DNA from: Typha latifolia
Lineage: Eukaryota; Streptophyta; Magnoliopsida; Poales; Typhaceae
Reading direction: 5' to 3'
Length of the DNA: 64,000 nt
NCBI GenBank assembly: GCA_019914945.1
Contig: CM034101.1
Coordinates: forward strand, 5,963,188-6,027,187
This document shows positions 1 through 11,000 of this stretch, in pieces (the stretch's first letter is position 1; each line of letters starts with the position of its first letter). Position numbers and translations under genes: made by a program. The notes below the pieces were generated by a model. That model did not search any database, was not told the DNA's origin, and was given only the letters and a program-made list of their open reading frames with translations.

Positions 1-382
1 TTTGTACTCTTTTATATTAGACGATGATTTGTATAATACAGGTCGAATCATGGCGTACTCTTGTATTAGTTATTTTAGTTGTATCTTGATGGTTTGTTGT
101 GGCCTATGTGGATCCTGCTAGATTATGTAGTGGTCTAGTGTATATTATTATGAACTTGAATATTTATATGTTAACAGGTTTATTTAGTTAATAGTATGAT
201 TTATTTGGTGATGGATTATGTGATCATGGATAGATTATAAGGTTTTGTTTGATGATGTCATGATTATATGTGCATAAGAGAATATCTGTGCGTGACGGAC
301 CCTGTCTGACCTGTCACGTGCGTTGCGCGTACCGTGTGGGTGCGTGGGCGTGCACATGCCCGTGCCGGGCAGGGGCGTTACA
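1..382 (+). repeat. 5' LTR (right part) of Ty3-type element A
   Basis: This is the right part of a long terminal repeat that is cut by the window edge. Positions 268-382 match 4077-4190 closely: the same CACGTG-rich, G/C-rich tail ending in GGCGTTACA versus GGCGTTATA. A tRNA-Met primer-binding site follows eight bases later. Upstream of about 260 the two LTRs no longer align, so one of them has been rearranged. Confidence 0.8.
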
Positions 383-389
383 GTTCTGG

Positions 390-401
390 TGGTATCAGAG
401 C
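390..401 (+). other. Primer-binding site of element A
   Basis: TGGTATCAGAGC is complementary to the 3' end of plant initiator tRNA-Met. It lies 8 bases after the 5' LTR end, as expected for a plant LTR retrotransposon transcribed on the + strand. Confidence 0.85.
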
Positions 402-3400
402 TTAGGTTTAAGGATGATCTGGCAAACCATCAAGTATAGTAGTTGTTGATTTGGTTTAAGGTTACTCTAGTAGTCGATTTCGATGAGTTTGATATTAATT
501 GGTTGAGATAGAAATCTAGGTTGTGATGTTGAGATTATTAAGTTTTGATACTTTGACGATATTAATAGAAATAATTTATGATATTGGTATATTGAGAATT
601 TATTTGAGCGACTAATGAATAAGAAGTGATATTACTAAATTATGCATTGATGTTATCAATATCGAGATGTTATAGTCTGTGGAGCATAATATTGGAGATG
701 TAGACATGTTCATATGATGTGATAAAGTGTAGAAATTTCTAAACATGTAGAGATATTTATTTATGCAGAAGAATTATTATTAGTAGATTTGAGGTTATTC
801 TAAATAGATATAACATATTTTTGGGATTTTTGATCTTTTATGGATATATTTGAGATTAGGAGATTGATGTAAAGAGATATATGTGCAGAGAGACTATTCT
901 GATTCTTATGAGAATTATAATTATTGATTATGGATGAATGAGTAAGATATGTGATGATTTGGTATAGTGGAAAAGATATTAGGTGATGTAATATAAATGA
1001 ATTTAGATTGTACACGGAAAAGAATTTTTGGGATGATTAGTATGATAAATTATGTTTGCAAGATACTTGTGTTAGTAGGTATAAAATTTTGAGTGTACCG
1101 ACAAGATGGATGATTTAATAGGGATATGTTTATCCAATAGTACTACTAGAGGATTAACGTCTTGTTTAAATCTCTGAGTTGATTATTAAATAGGGTAATG
1201 GGTATAGGAAATATGACATGGATACAGTTATTGGATTGTGAGTGATGTTAGTAGTTGAGACGTAAGGTATATAGTTTTGGACGACATGATAGTAGGTTTA
1301 GTTTAGAAGTTCCTAATTGTGTGAATTTGATTAGATGAAAAGAATGATAATGAACTGAATAATATAGGGTGATGATAGTTGTTAAGTTGATAGGCCCATG
1401 ACATATGTTGTATGATAGCGAAAATATATGTCGACTATTAATTTAGTTTTGGGCTTTGATTTAGAGGATAATAATATTATAGCATGATGATCGTGTGTTT
1501 TGGGTGATGAAGTCTGGCTACAAATATACAGACTTATTTTTCATGATTATTAGGTGATATTAATGTTGTTATAGAATGATTTTTGATGATGTTATAAGAT
1601 TAAATTGTTCAGTATAGGTGGTGGACTTTATATAGAATTATAGAGGATGTGATAGAATATCAAGTTGGGACTATTGAAGAAATATGAGGTTTAAATGATT
1701 TAATTAGGAATGAGATATGTTGGTATAGATGTTAAATTGAGATATTATGTGATTTGACATGTTAGTTGTTTCGATGATACTAATTGGAGAGATAACTTGA
1801 TAGAGTTATTCATAGAGCCTATAGATATAATTATTTATTATGACCGATAGAGGATTTGGAAGTTAAACTAATTGCTTCATAGGACGGCAATGAAAGGAAT
1901 ATAGAGGTCTATGATATTTCATATATAGTGTATCGATGGATGTTTATTATACTGCTAGATGATAAATAGATAATGATGTATAGAAAAGTGATTATATTAG
2001 CATTTGTTTAACCATTGGCCTATATGTTCGATTATTACTAGAGGTTATTGAGCGAGCCTTTTAGAATAATGAGATTGATCTTAATGATTGTAAAGACTTA
2101 CAGGTTTACATTTAAATCTTAAGATAAAGATATTTGATTGAGAGATAATGATTTCATAATTGGGATATAATGATTTCATGATTGGTTCCATTATAGTCTG
2201 TGTAAATTTTATCTTTTAATGAATTGCAAAGTTAAGGTTGCGAGAAGGTTGTTATCTATATTTTTGGATGTCTTCTGATCTATATGAATCAGTTAGTGTC
2301 AGTTAGTTTATTAGCAGATCATAATAGTATTATCAATTCGGAAGATTAATATGATGAACTAAATATTATATCTGTCGAGATATTGAAGATATTATTGAAT
2401 TACTTAATAGAACTCCGTGGATAGTCTTTGGATCTGAATATCGATATCATTAAGTGATATTTTGATGGATATACTAGTAGTGATAGTAATTAAATAGATA
2501 ATGATCAAACTGGAATTATGTGAATCGAGAAATGAATAGTTTGGATATAGAAGTGATTGATAGAAAGATTATTATAAAGTTTATCATGTATGTTTCTTGA
2601 AATAGTTTGAATTTTAACTTTTCAGATATTGCAGATTAAGAAGGAAGATAATGTGGAGAATTAGAAGGGTATATAAATTCGTTTGGGGTTGCATTACGAT
2701 TTAAATTGATAGATTGGAGTTGATGCACTGCATGTTATTCTGAAGAATGTATTATGAATACATGTTGATATTATAGTCTTATAATATCTCTTATATTGAT
2801 TTATCTAGTAATTTGTATAATGTTTTAAGCATATGAGCAGTGCACTTTAAATAAGAGACTTTGTGCTATTGCCTAAATTTTATGAGGATATCGGATGATG
2901 CTGAGTATGTTTAGATTAGTGACATTATTTATTAGAAAGAGAAGTATGAGTTAAGTCTTTCCGATATTTTTAAAATAACTTGTATTTATCGTTCTACTTG
3001 GTATTAGTAATAGTATTGAGGGATAATCCATTGAGTATGTTTGAGATCGGTGTATATATTCAGTAGATTGGAGATAATTTATTTAAATAGGTTGTATCAT
3101 ATTATCATAGGTGATTATGGCATTACAATGTATATTGTTGTAGTTAGCAGGAAAAGTGATGAATTGGGATAGCTTGAGGTATTTTGGAGTAGAATATGAT
3201 TCAATTAATAGAATGAATGTACTCTTTCTTGCAGACTAGTGGTATTATTGATGTGTATAGACATGGTATGATTACCTATCTGACCTAGATCTAGAAAATT
3301 TAATTTTGTAAGGGAGTTACTTGTGGTGATATAAGTTATAGATTTGAAAAAGTAAGATTGTGGAGTTGTCGATTTGATTAGAAGGTACTGGAACTAGATA

Positions 3401-3455
3401 TGTGGATTTTCTTATAATACCAGTGTGATTTAAATTTTGAGTTCAAAATTTTTAT

Positions 3456-3471
3456 AAGGGGGGAAGGAAAA
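3456..3471 (+). other. Polypurine tract of element A
   Basis: AAGGGGGGAAGGAAAA stands directly before the 3' LTR start TGTAAC. It is the expected primer for plus-strand DNA synthesis. Confidence 0.8.
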
Positions 3472-3898
3472 TGTAACAACCCAACTTAAAATAAATAAAT
3501 AATTAATTAATTAATTAATTAATTTTGGGCACGACGTGGCCGACCACACTGTGGCCGGCCTCGTGCCCATGCAAGCTGCTCATGCAGCTTGCCTGGTGGG
3601 GCACCACATGCCTACTGCCGTTGTCACAGCCAACTACCTTCCCTCTCTCTCTTTAAATCTCTCTCTATCTATCTCTCTCTCGGTCACTCTCTCACTGTAC
3701 TTCTCTCTCGCACTCCTTCCTCTCCTCGTTGCCGATGTCGGCCCGCCGCCACCTCCCTGATGCCGCCGTCACCGCCGATGAGATCCCTCATTCCCTCTCT
3801 CTTTCCTTTTCGTCCTCTCTCTCTCTCTCTTTCTTGCCCGAGTCCGCAACCCCCTCCCTCACCTTCTCTCTTTCTTCTCTTTCTCTTCTCCTCCTCCT

Positions 3899-3929
<31 letters not shown>

Positions 3930-3931
3930 TT

Positions 3932-3983
<52 letters not shown>

Positions 3984-4190
3984 TTTCTCCTTCTTCCTCG
4001 ACTTATTCTCCTTCTTTCTGCTAACATATCCATGATCATATAATCCATCACCATCAATCTTCTATATCATGGTTATATGTGCATAGGAGAGTATCTGTGC
4101 GTGACGGGCTCCGCCCGACCTGTCACGTGTGCAGCGCGTGCCTGTGGGCGTGTGGGCATGCATGTGCCCGTGCCGGGCGAGGGCGTTATA
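3472..4190 (+). repeat. 3' LTR of element A (719 bp)
   Basis: The repeat starts with TGTAACAACCC after the polypurine tract and ends with GGCGTTATA. Its last 114 bp match the 5' LTR end at 268-382. The middle is pyrimidine-rich simple repeat that the 5' LTR does not show. Open frames here are only Ser/Leu/Phe strings from CT repeats and are not genes. The duplicated target site cannot be checked because the left end is outside the window. Confidence 0.85.
3639..3984 (+). repeat. CT / TTC / TTTC simple repeats inside the LTR
   Basis: A run of CT-rich blocks is followed by (TTC)n at about 3898-3929 and (TTTC)n at about 3930-3984. It explains all the apparent open frames in this stretch on both strands. 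Confidence 0.9.
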
Positions 4191-4199
4191 GTTTATGAC

Positions 4200-4740
4200 T
4201 AGCCTAGCTCATCAAATCGCACCAAAGTCTATGTGGTGTTATTGGACCATGATAAACTGCTCAGGAGGCTCAAGCTCTACTAGCAATGGCTCAAAACCAA
4301 ATGAAGCTTTCAAGTTGAGATTGGGTTTATATCCAGCTCCAATCGTATCAGCAATTCTTGGTACGACTCATACCTAGCCAAAAGCTGGCTCACCGTTACT
4401 TCAGGCCATAGTAGGTCCTAGAGAGGATTGGACGTAGCATACTGATTAGGCTTGCTCGAGAAGCCGAGGATACACCCAGTCTTTCATATCTCTAGCCTAA
4501 GAGCTCAAGGAAGACCGGTTGAACCGGTTACAACTATCTTATTTGATATGGAGCTATATCCAACCAAATACAATCCAATGAAGGTGTTGGCTAAGAGACG
4601 GACTCGACGAGATGGTGGATGGGTGACAGAAGTTTTGGTGGAATGGTTCGGCCAACCCATAAACAAAGCAACAGGAACTCGAGGGGGACTTCATGGATCA
4701 TTTTCTCAATTTCTCAATGAGAGCAAAGGGAATTGAAGCA
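4200..4740 (+). pseudogene. Ty3/gypsy integrase C-terminus and chromodomain-like tail, broken
   Basis: Shifting frames give the integrase tail signature KLAHRYF, VLERIG and then HPVFHISSL. A typical end-of-pol motif EVLVEWFGQP follows, and a stop comes at about 4734. Stops and frame changes interrupt it (for example two stops after KLAHRYFRP). This is the 3' end of the pol gene of an old chromovirus-type element (G), on the + strand, next to element A. The rest of the element is missing or beyond recognition. Confidence 0.75.
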
Positions 4741-5300
4741 TGACGGAATGATATGGTTTGGACTTAATCGAATCACCTCATAAAGGATAGTGGGTTTGCT
4801 ATGTCGAACTCGGGGTTTAGTCATATTTTTTAGACTTCCTAGTTTTGGGCTTGAGTATTTGAACGTCCAACGTGGATCCCTACTCTGACTTAGGTTATTG
4901 TAAGAGTTTATTTAGTTTAGGATTAACATCTATATATGTGGAGAGCAACCTAACCTAGGGCATGAAAGATTATTTGGATTTGCCTCTTCCTTTACCTCCT
5001 ATCTTTTTTGATCTCCCTCCTTCACATTCTCTCAAGCCAAGGCCGACGTCCACTAAGTCGATGCCACGTCCTCCATCCATTGTCTGCTGATCCCCCTACT
5101 CTCGTAGGGCTGGTCCATTCCTCTCTCTCCTCTTTCCTTTATTCGCGAGGTTACCATTATCCTCGCTGTCATCACCATCAATCTTCTATATCATCACCAA
5201 ATTGCCTACCCATCACTATAAATATACTCTTAGGATTGGACCATATCATAGTTGCTTTTAGAAAGCGACTTTTCATAATTCATCTATCCTAATTGGGCAA
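4741..5300 (+). repeat. Probable LTR remnant of element G
   Basis: Non-coding sequence directly downstream of the broken pol end holds a purine-rich bridge followed by TGACGGAATG, a possible LTR start, and then a CT-rich leader-like stretch. A 25-bp block at 5170-5194 is identical to 4046-4070 inside the LTR of element A. No second LTR copy is in the window, so the call rests on position. Confidence 0.4.
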
Positions 5301-5361
5301 ATTAGAATATTATCATGAACATTTTTATATTACTATGCTTCCTTACATTTTTAAGTAAAAT

Positions 5362-5399
<38 letters not shown>
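5362..5399. repeat. (AC)n(TA)n microsatellite
   Basis: A compound dinucleotide repeat, about 7 AC units followed by about 12 TA units. Confidence 0.95.
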
Positions 5400-7552
5400 T
5401 ATTAAACAATTGAAGAAAGACGAGAAATAAATTGCTTTCTCTGGGCCCGATGAAATTCCACATTTTCTTCGCTCATTCGGCTTTGATTGTGTAATAGCTT
5501 CGTTCATAGAAAGGTGGAAAGCCGGCCGAATAAGAACTTTTATACTGAGTGGAGATGGAGACAAAATTACTTAAATGACTATTTTTGCTAAACAAATATA
5601 TGTTTAGAAAAAAGTTCATGACAACTTAGTGATACAAAATACAAAATTCAGAAAGGTAAAGTAAACATTTATCCAAACTGGTAACAAAATTTAAAATTTA
5701 AAAAAGAAACACAAACAACTTTTAATTTTAGAAAAAAAAAACTGTATACAAAATAAAGTGAGGTAAAGTATAATCAACTCTACTTCTTTTCTTTCGTGTC
5801 AGAGAGATGTAGATAGATCCACCGTCCACGTGACTTACATTAGAAATATTCTGCTGAGATTATTGATACGCAACAACCATTCACTAATAACAACAGCTTA
5901 CTAATGAATCGATTCTTCCCTTCCCTTCCCTTCCACCATCCAAGTGTCTATCAATCAACCCTCAACTCGATCGTTTGGTCCACACCCTACCATAATAATC
6001 AACGTCACGCGCCGACTACCACAGCCCACACACGTACACATCTCACATGAATACGACACCGGCAAAAGGATAAAGACAACGAGACGAGGTGCGTAGATCC
6101 GGAAGACAAAAACTCCACCCCCCCCCCTCCCCTCCCCCAACCCCAAACAAAGAAAAAAGAAAAAAAGCGATTCGCTCCACCGCCCACTCCCACGTGTCGC
6201 CCCATAATTCTTGTGGCCAGCCTTCGGCGGTTGCAACTTTCATTCTGGCCCCTTTTTTTCTTTCAAACCTTTTTTTGTCCGGTAGTGCTGCCAGTACTGG
6301 TTATCTGATCCTTAATTACTTTATATGCCGAAGTTTTACAAATTACTCCATGTGTTTCTGCTATTAATTTTTCTATCCAAATTTAATATAAAAATTATGA
6401 AAAATAAAAAATTATTTGAATTGCTCTTCTTCTTATGCCTAAAATTTTACAACAAAAATACACTTTTAACCTCTTCTTAGCTTCTCCTATATAAAATATT
6501 TTATAAAGCATCAAATCTTAGTTATTATCGAACTAGCATAATATACCTCATATTAAATACATAATTATGAATAACATTTTTATAATTTAAAAAAAATATG
6601 AAGAGAAGATTCATTAAACAATGAGATTACTAGTATCCTAATTTATACCTTTTCGTTAAGTTAGGATGGAAAAATTAATAGTTTTACATTAGTGTAAATT
6701 ATATAGAGATAAAATGATACAAATAAAAGTTTAAGGAAATAATACTTTAATCCACAAGGGTATAATTTTAAAATTTACCTAATTTAGATATGTAGAATGA
6801 GTATAATATCTTGTTATATAAAACAGCTTACCTTTCACATATTTACAATTTATACTTTATTTATAAACTATACCTTACATTTTAATAAATATTTGTAAAA
6901 TATGCTGGGATCCTTTTGCTCTTGTATTCCTGTTGGGGCCAATGTCATATTTTTACATGTTGTAACTTATATTTCACAAGTTGTAGGGGTTTGTTAATAG
7001 CTCTACCTTATTATTTGATATTATACCATCTATTAACTAAACTTAACTAAATTCATAGTTTTAACTTAATTATAGTAAAGACGTGACTAAAATATCATTA
7101 TCCAATCTAAAACTCAAATTCACAATAAGAATTTCATCTCCTTTATAACATAAAATTGAGAATTTCAAATACAATGTAGCTTTCTAATAAACAACAGAGG
7201 AGAAGAGAGGGTTAAGAGCTCCCAATTTCCTTCTCTTTAGCTTTTAGATTTTAGGAGAAGTATCATCATACCATCATGCTTGAGAAGTTAATAGAGCATT
7301 TTAGTTATTTTAATACACACATAGAATAAACTAGATAGAATATTATCTTTTCTATGCCATCTGCCTAAACTGTATTAGTCTTAACCTAACTCAGGGCTTA
7401 TTCTGTAGATATTTTGATAAACATATAGGATGTGAATATTAAAAATATAAACCACAAGTATATGAAAAAGGTTAGGATATAATTGTCATATGTACATCTT
7501 GGATGCTTTTATAAGTACAGTGCAAAAGACACCAAGCATTGTTCTCTTTTTT

Positions 7553-7553
<1 letters not shown>
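5400..7553. other. Intergenic, no gene seen
   Basis: AT-rich sequence with a C-homopolymer-rich stretch at about 6114-6140. No open frame resembles a known protein. It is the upstream flank of the calcium-sensor gene, so distal promoter elements may be present, but none can be named. Confidence 0.6.

Positions 7554-7592
<39 letters not shown>
7554..7592. repeat. (CA)n microsatellite upstream of the SCS-like gene
   Basis: An uninterrupted CA repeat of about 39 bp, just upstream of the probable TATA box. Confidence 0.95.
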
Positions 7593-7593
<1 letters not shown>

Positions 7594-7601
7594 ATAAAGA
7601 C

Positions 7602-7608
7602 TATATAA
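7602..7608 (+). promoter_or_regulatory. Probable TATA box of the SCS-like gene
   Basis: TATATAA lies about 165 bases before the ATG, between the CA and GA repeats. Transcription would start near 7635, giving a 5' leader of about 135 nt that includes the GA repeat. Placement is by motif only. Confidence 0.45.
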
Positions 7609-7620
7609 CGAAGAGAGGTG

Positions 7621-7625
<5 letters not shown>

Positions 7626-7665
<40 letters not shown>
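7626..7665 (+). repeat. (GA)n microsatellite in the likely 5' leader
   Basis: An almost pure GA repeat lies 100-145 bases before the start codon. GA repeats near plant promoters are known binding sites for BBR/BPC factors. A role here is inference. Confidence 0.9.
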
Positions 7666-7668
<3 letters not shown>

Positions 7669-7769
7669 GAAAAAGGAGAGAAGGGTCACAGGGAGATCAC
7701 AGGTTACACGCACCTTGGTGTATCTTTTCTCTTAGCTTTTGGAGAAAGATAATATATATTTAGATCCAG

Positions 7770-8036
7770 ATGGAGGAGAGGTCTGGGAGGAAGAAGAGTG
7801 GAGCAGGGGAAGGGAACTCCGGGAAGGTGGTGGTGGATGGGAGTGAGATAAGGGAGTTGGTGGAGAACAAGGAGGCGTTCGACAATTTTGTGGAGCATAA
7901 GTTCCGGGAGCTCGACGCCAACCGCGACGGAAAGCTCTCGGTGAAGGAGCTCCAGCCCGCCGTCGCCGACATCGGCGCCGCCCTCGGTCTCCCGGCCCAA
8001 GGGTCGTCGCCGAAGTCCGACCACATCTACTCGGAG
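7770..8036 (+). CDS. SCS: SCS-like exon 1
   Basis: The start ATG is the first in frame after the leader. The exon encodes residues 1-89 with a Lys/Gly-rich N-terminus and the one canonical EF-hand. It is clearly more GC-rich than the later exons. It ends at SDHIYSE followed by the donor GTAACT. Confidence 0.88.
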
Positions 8037-11000
8037 GTAACTCTTACTGTCTTGGGATTCTTTCTTGGTTTCTAATTAGCCTTCCTCGAGGAGAAGCACA
8101 AGATTCTCTGCATCCATGGATGGAGGAATTTGATTTAAGCAATCCTTTTGGTTTTCTTTTGTTTTCATGTATAGTACCCGTCTAACATTTTTAATTTTTT
8201 GCATAAATACTCGTTAAAATAATACCTCTCAAACCTGATCAACCGCTAAGATTTCATCAGTTAACTATAGAAAAAACATAAATACCCTTAGTATTATTTA
8301 AATGCTTTTTTTTGTCAATTAAAGTTATTTATGTGTAACATAATGAAAGTTATAGAAAGACATACACGCAAATAAAAAACTTTGGAGGGATACGTGCAAA
8401 AACTTTCAAAAAAAAAAAAAAGGAAATACATGGCGAGATTCCATTGGTGCGCTATAACAGGACCACCGTATATGCTAGAAAATTCCTACAACTTGGATGA
8501 TATAGGATTGATAATGACATCCTCCCCTTGGATTTAATTAGACGGTCTCCTGCGCATTAAAATGTGTACAACATGAAAGGTTGACGTGGCAAGTTGTTGT
8601 GGTGTGGGTCCCACCGGAGAGGGAGTAGGTAATTGAATATGTGCACGTGTTACATGTTTGATGAGAAGAAGTGTTGCTAAATCTTGCACTTTACCTTCCA
8701 ACTTTTGGATTGGCTTCAAGCTTACGCCCATCTTTTAACATTCGTCCCGCACTAACATGATAGCCTGAGAATCGAATCAGTTTAGTGATATCTGAAACCA
8801 AATTTATTTATGAACGGGCCACCACTGTAGCTCGATCGTTAGATTTTACTGGTGCATGAAAAATGTTATGGGTTTGATTTTTCCTGTTGACGTTAAAATT
8901 AATATTTAATAAATTTCATATGTACGCTCAGTATACACAAACATATATACATATAAATATAGAAAATTTTACAATTCACACTCTACATTTTATCTATTTT
9001 GTAATTTAAACGGTACTAGCAAAAAATATTTCGTTATAATATAAAATAATTAAATTACCTATGCTTTCTTCAAAGAAGGACAGAAAGGAAGAAAGGAAGA
9101 AAGGAAGAAAAATAGTGGTGAAAGTATTTTAATAATTTAGTCGATATTTGTTAGTCAAAATAACATCAGGATGTAATATGAGAATTATACAGAAAAAAAA
9201 GAGGTCTAGTTATTAAATCCATTCTCACATATATATATATATATATATAATGGATAACTCTATGTCTAGCTTATAATTAGTTTATGAATTTTAGTTGTAC
9301 AAATCTTGATGCTTGGATTGGTTAAACTTAATGAGTTTAATTATGACGTACTTCTTAATCTTATGAACAACACTAAAAATGAATTGTCGACATCTTCGAT
9401 TACTAGAGAGGTAATTGAGAATGGGGCCTTCTTATATATCTGTAAGACGTGGTCATTAATTTAGTCATTCATATACCTTAAGAGTTAATTGACAACATAT
9501 GTTCATTTATTTAAATGACATGAGCAACATATGCGTAGGCAGGCTGTTAGAATTTTAAGAACAATTTGTATTACTATACAGAGTGTTTTACAATAGTTCG
9601 AGACCAATAACTGAAACATCGCTTAACCTAGTACTGCATGAATCTATCAGGAAAAGATGACTTTGATATGTACTGCAAAGCCTATGCACTACTGTGATGT
9701 ACTTGTACTAATCTTTGCAGGTTTTGAATGAGTTCACGCATGGCAAGCAAGAAGAGGTGAGCAAATCTGAGTTCCAAGTGGTGCTCTCTGACATCTTGTT
9801 GGGAATGGCGGCTGGACTCAAGAGGGATCCGATAGTGATCTTAAGGATAGATGGAGAAGATCTCAAAGAATTTGTCGAAGGCCCGAGATTTGAGCCGGAG
9901 GCAGTCGCAATGTTCTCGCAAATGGAGTCAGAAAATGCCACCTTAAGAAGCTTCTTGTTGAGGGGCCTTGGACAACTTACTGTTGAGCATGGAATGCCAC
10001 CTTCCTCCGATTCTTGGGTAATGAACATTAACACTTATAATATCATGAATCCTTATATATATACATATTAAACAAGTAAAAGTAGTTAAAATTTCTAATA
10101 CGAAAGGCAATCTTAAGCTTTTAGTAAATGGTGGTCCTTATATTTCGTATTAGAACATGCACATCACTGCCTTCATTTCACCTTGCTGATGAAAAGCCTC
10201 CTCTTTCACGTTTCCGCAGTTAAAGATCATGCAGAGTTTTCCTGTTGAATTAATTTGTAACCAAACTTTCCTTCCTTCTCTCCCTATTTCCCCTCTTTAT
10301 GAAAAATTACTTGAAAAAATTAGGCAGGAAATTATAATATTCTAAGCATATTTGTATGAGTAAACAGAAGGTGATATTTTTCTCGAATGTACTTGAAAAA
10401 TGAAGCTAATTTGCAAATATTTCAAAACGAAAGGTGGTGATATATGCATGAAATCATACGTTTGAGTAGCATCAAATGTAGGTGGTGATATATGCATGAA
10501 ATCATACGTTTGAGTATGGCACTTAATCATTACTATGTTTTGGTGATAGGGTGTTTATCCCTGCTGGATTTAGTAGATGGTATAATTGAAACATGAACAT
10601 ATGTATCTGCAAATGCTTAGGTATGTAGTTTATTAATGGCTGCTCTTGTAATGTAGGTTGTGAGCAATATTGTAGAACCTGCTATGGAAGCACTTCCTAC
10701 TGATCGACTCGAACAACCTGCTTCTCAAGAGAGCTTCTTAAAAGAATTTAAGAATTTTCTGGAAAACATTGTTCATCGCCTTCAAGAACACCATGTTATC
10801 GTTGCCCACAATGAGAACACCTTTGATGGAAGTGGCATCAAAAGATTGCTAGCTAACAAATTTGAATTGGATAAGGTTTGTTGTTCTATTCTTTCTTTAA
10901 CACTCTATCCAAATTGTTTTCTGTCGTGTTCTTTTCGGCCACATTGTGTCAAATAAAAAACACTTGGATGAGCAGTTAAGTACTCTTGTCTGTGTTGCAA

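Larger units (their letters stand above)
383..3471 (+). mobile_element. Internal region of element A, decayed or non-coding
   Basis: About 3.1 kb lies between the primer-binding site and the polypurine tract. No gag or pol domain could be read in any frame, and no long open frame exists. The + strand is very poor in C but not in G: sampled 60-base rows hold 2-7 C against 10-19 G. Intact plant Ty3 elements usually have more than 4.5 kb here. The element is therefore either deleted and heavily mutated, or a non-coding LARD-type derivative. The final bases before the 3' LTR resemble the end of Tekay/Del-type elements, which is an inference from memory. Confidence 0.75.

Noticed and set aside
3536..4057. 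Overlapping Ser/Leu/Phe-rich and Lys/Arg/Glu-rich open frames on both strands
   Set aside because: They are translations of CT/TTC/TTTC repeats inside an LTR.
5955..6367. Several overlapping frames on both strands near 6000-6300
   Set aside because: Mutually overlapping, driven by C/T-rich sequence, and none resembles a protein family.
8160..8410. Possible MITE in SCS-like intron 1
   Set aside because: Only a weak inverted TTTTGCA..TA.TC pair and no clear target duplication were found.
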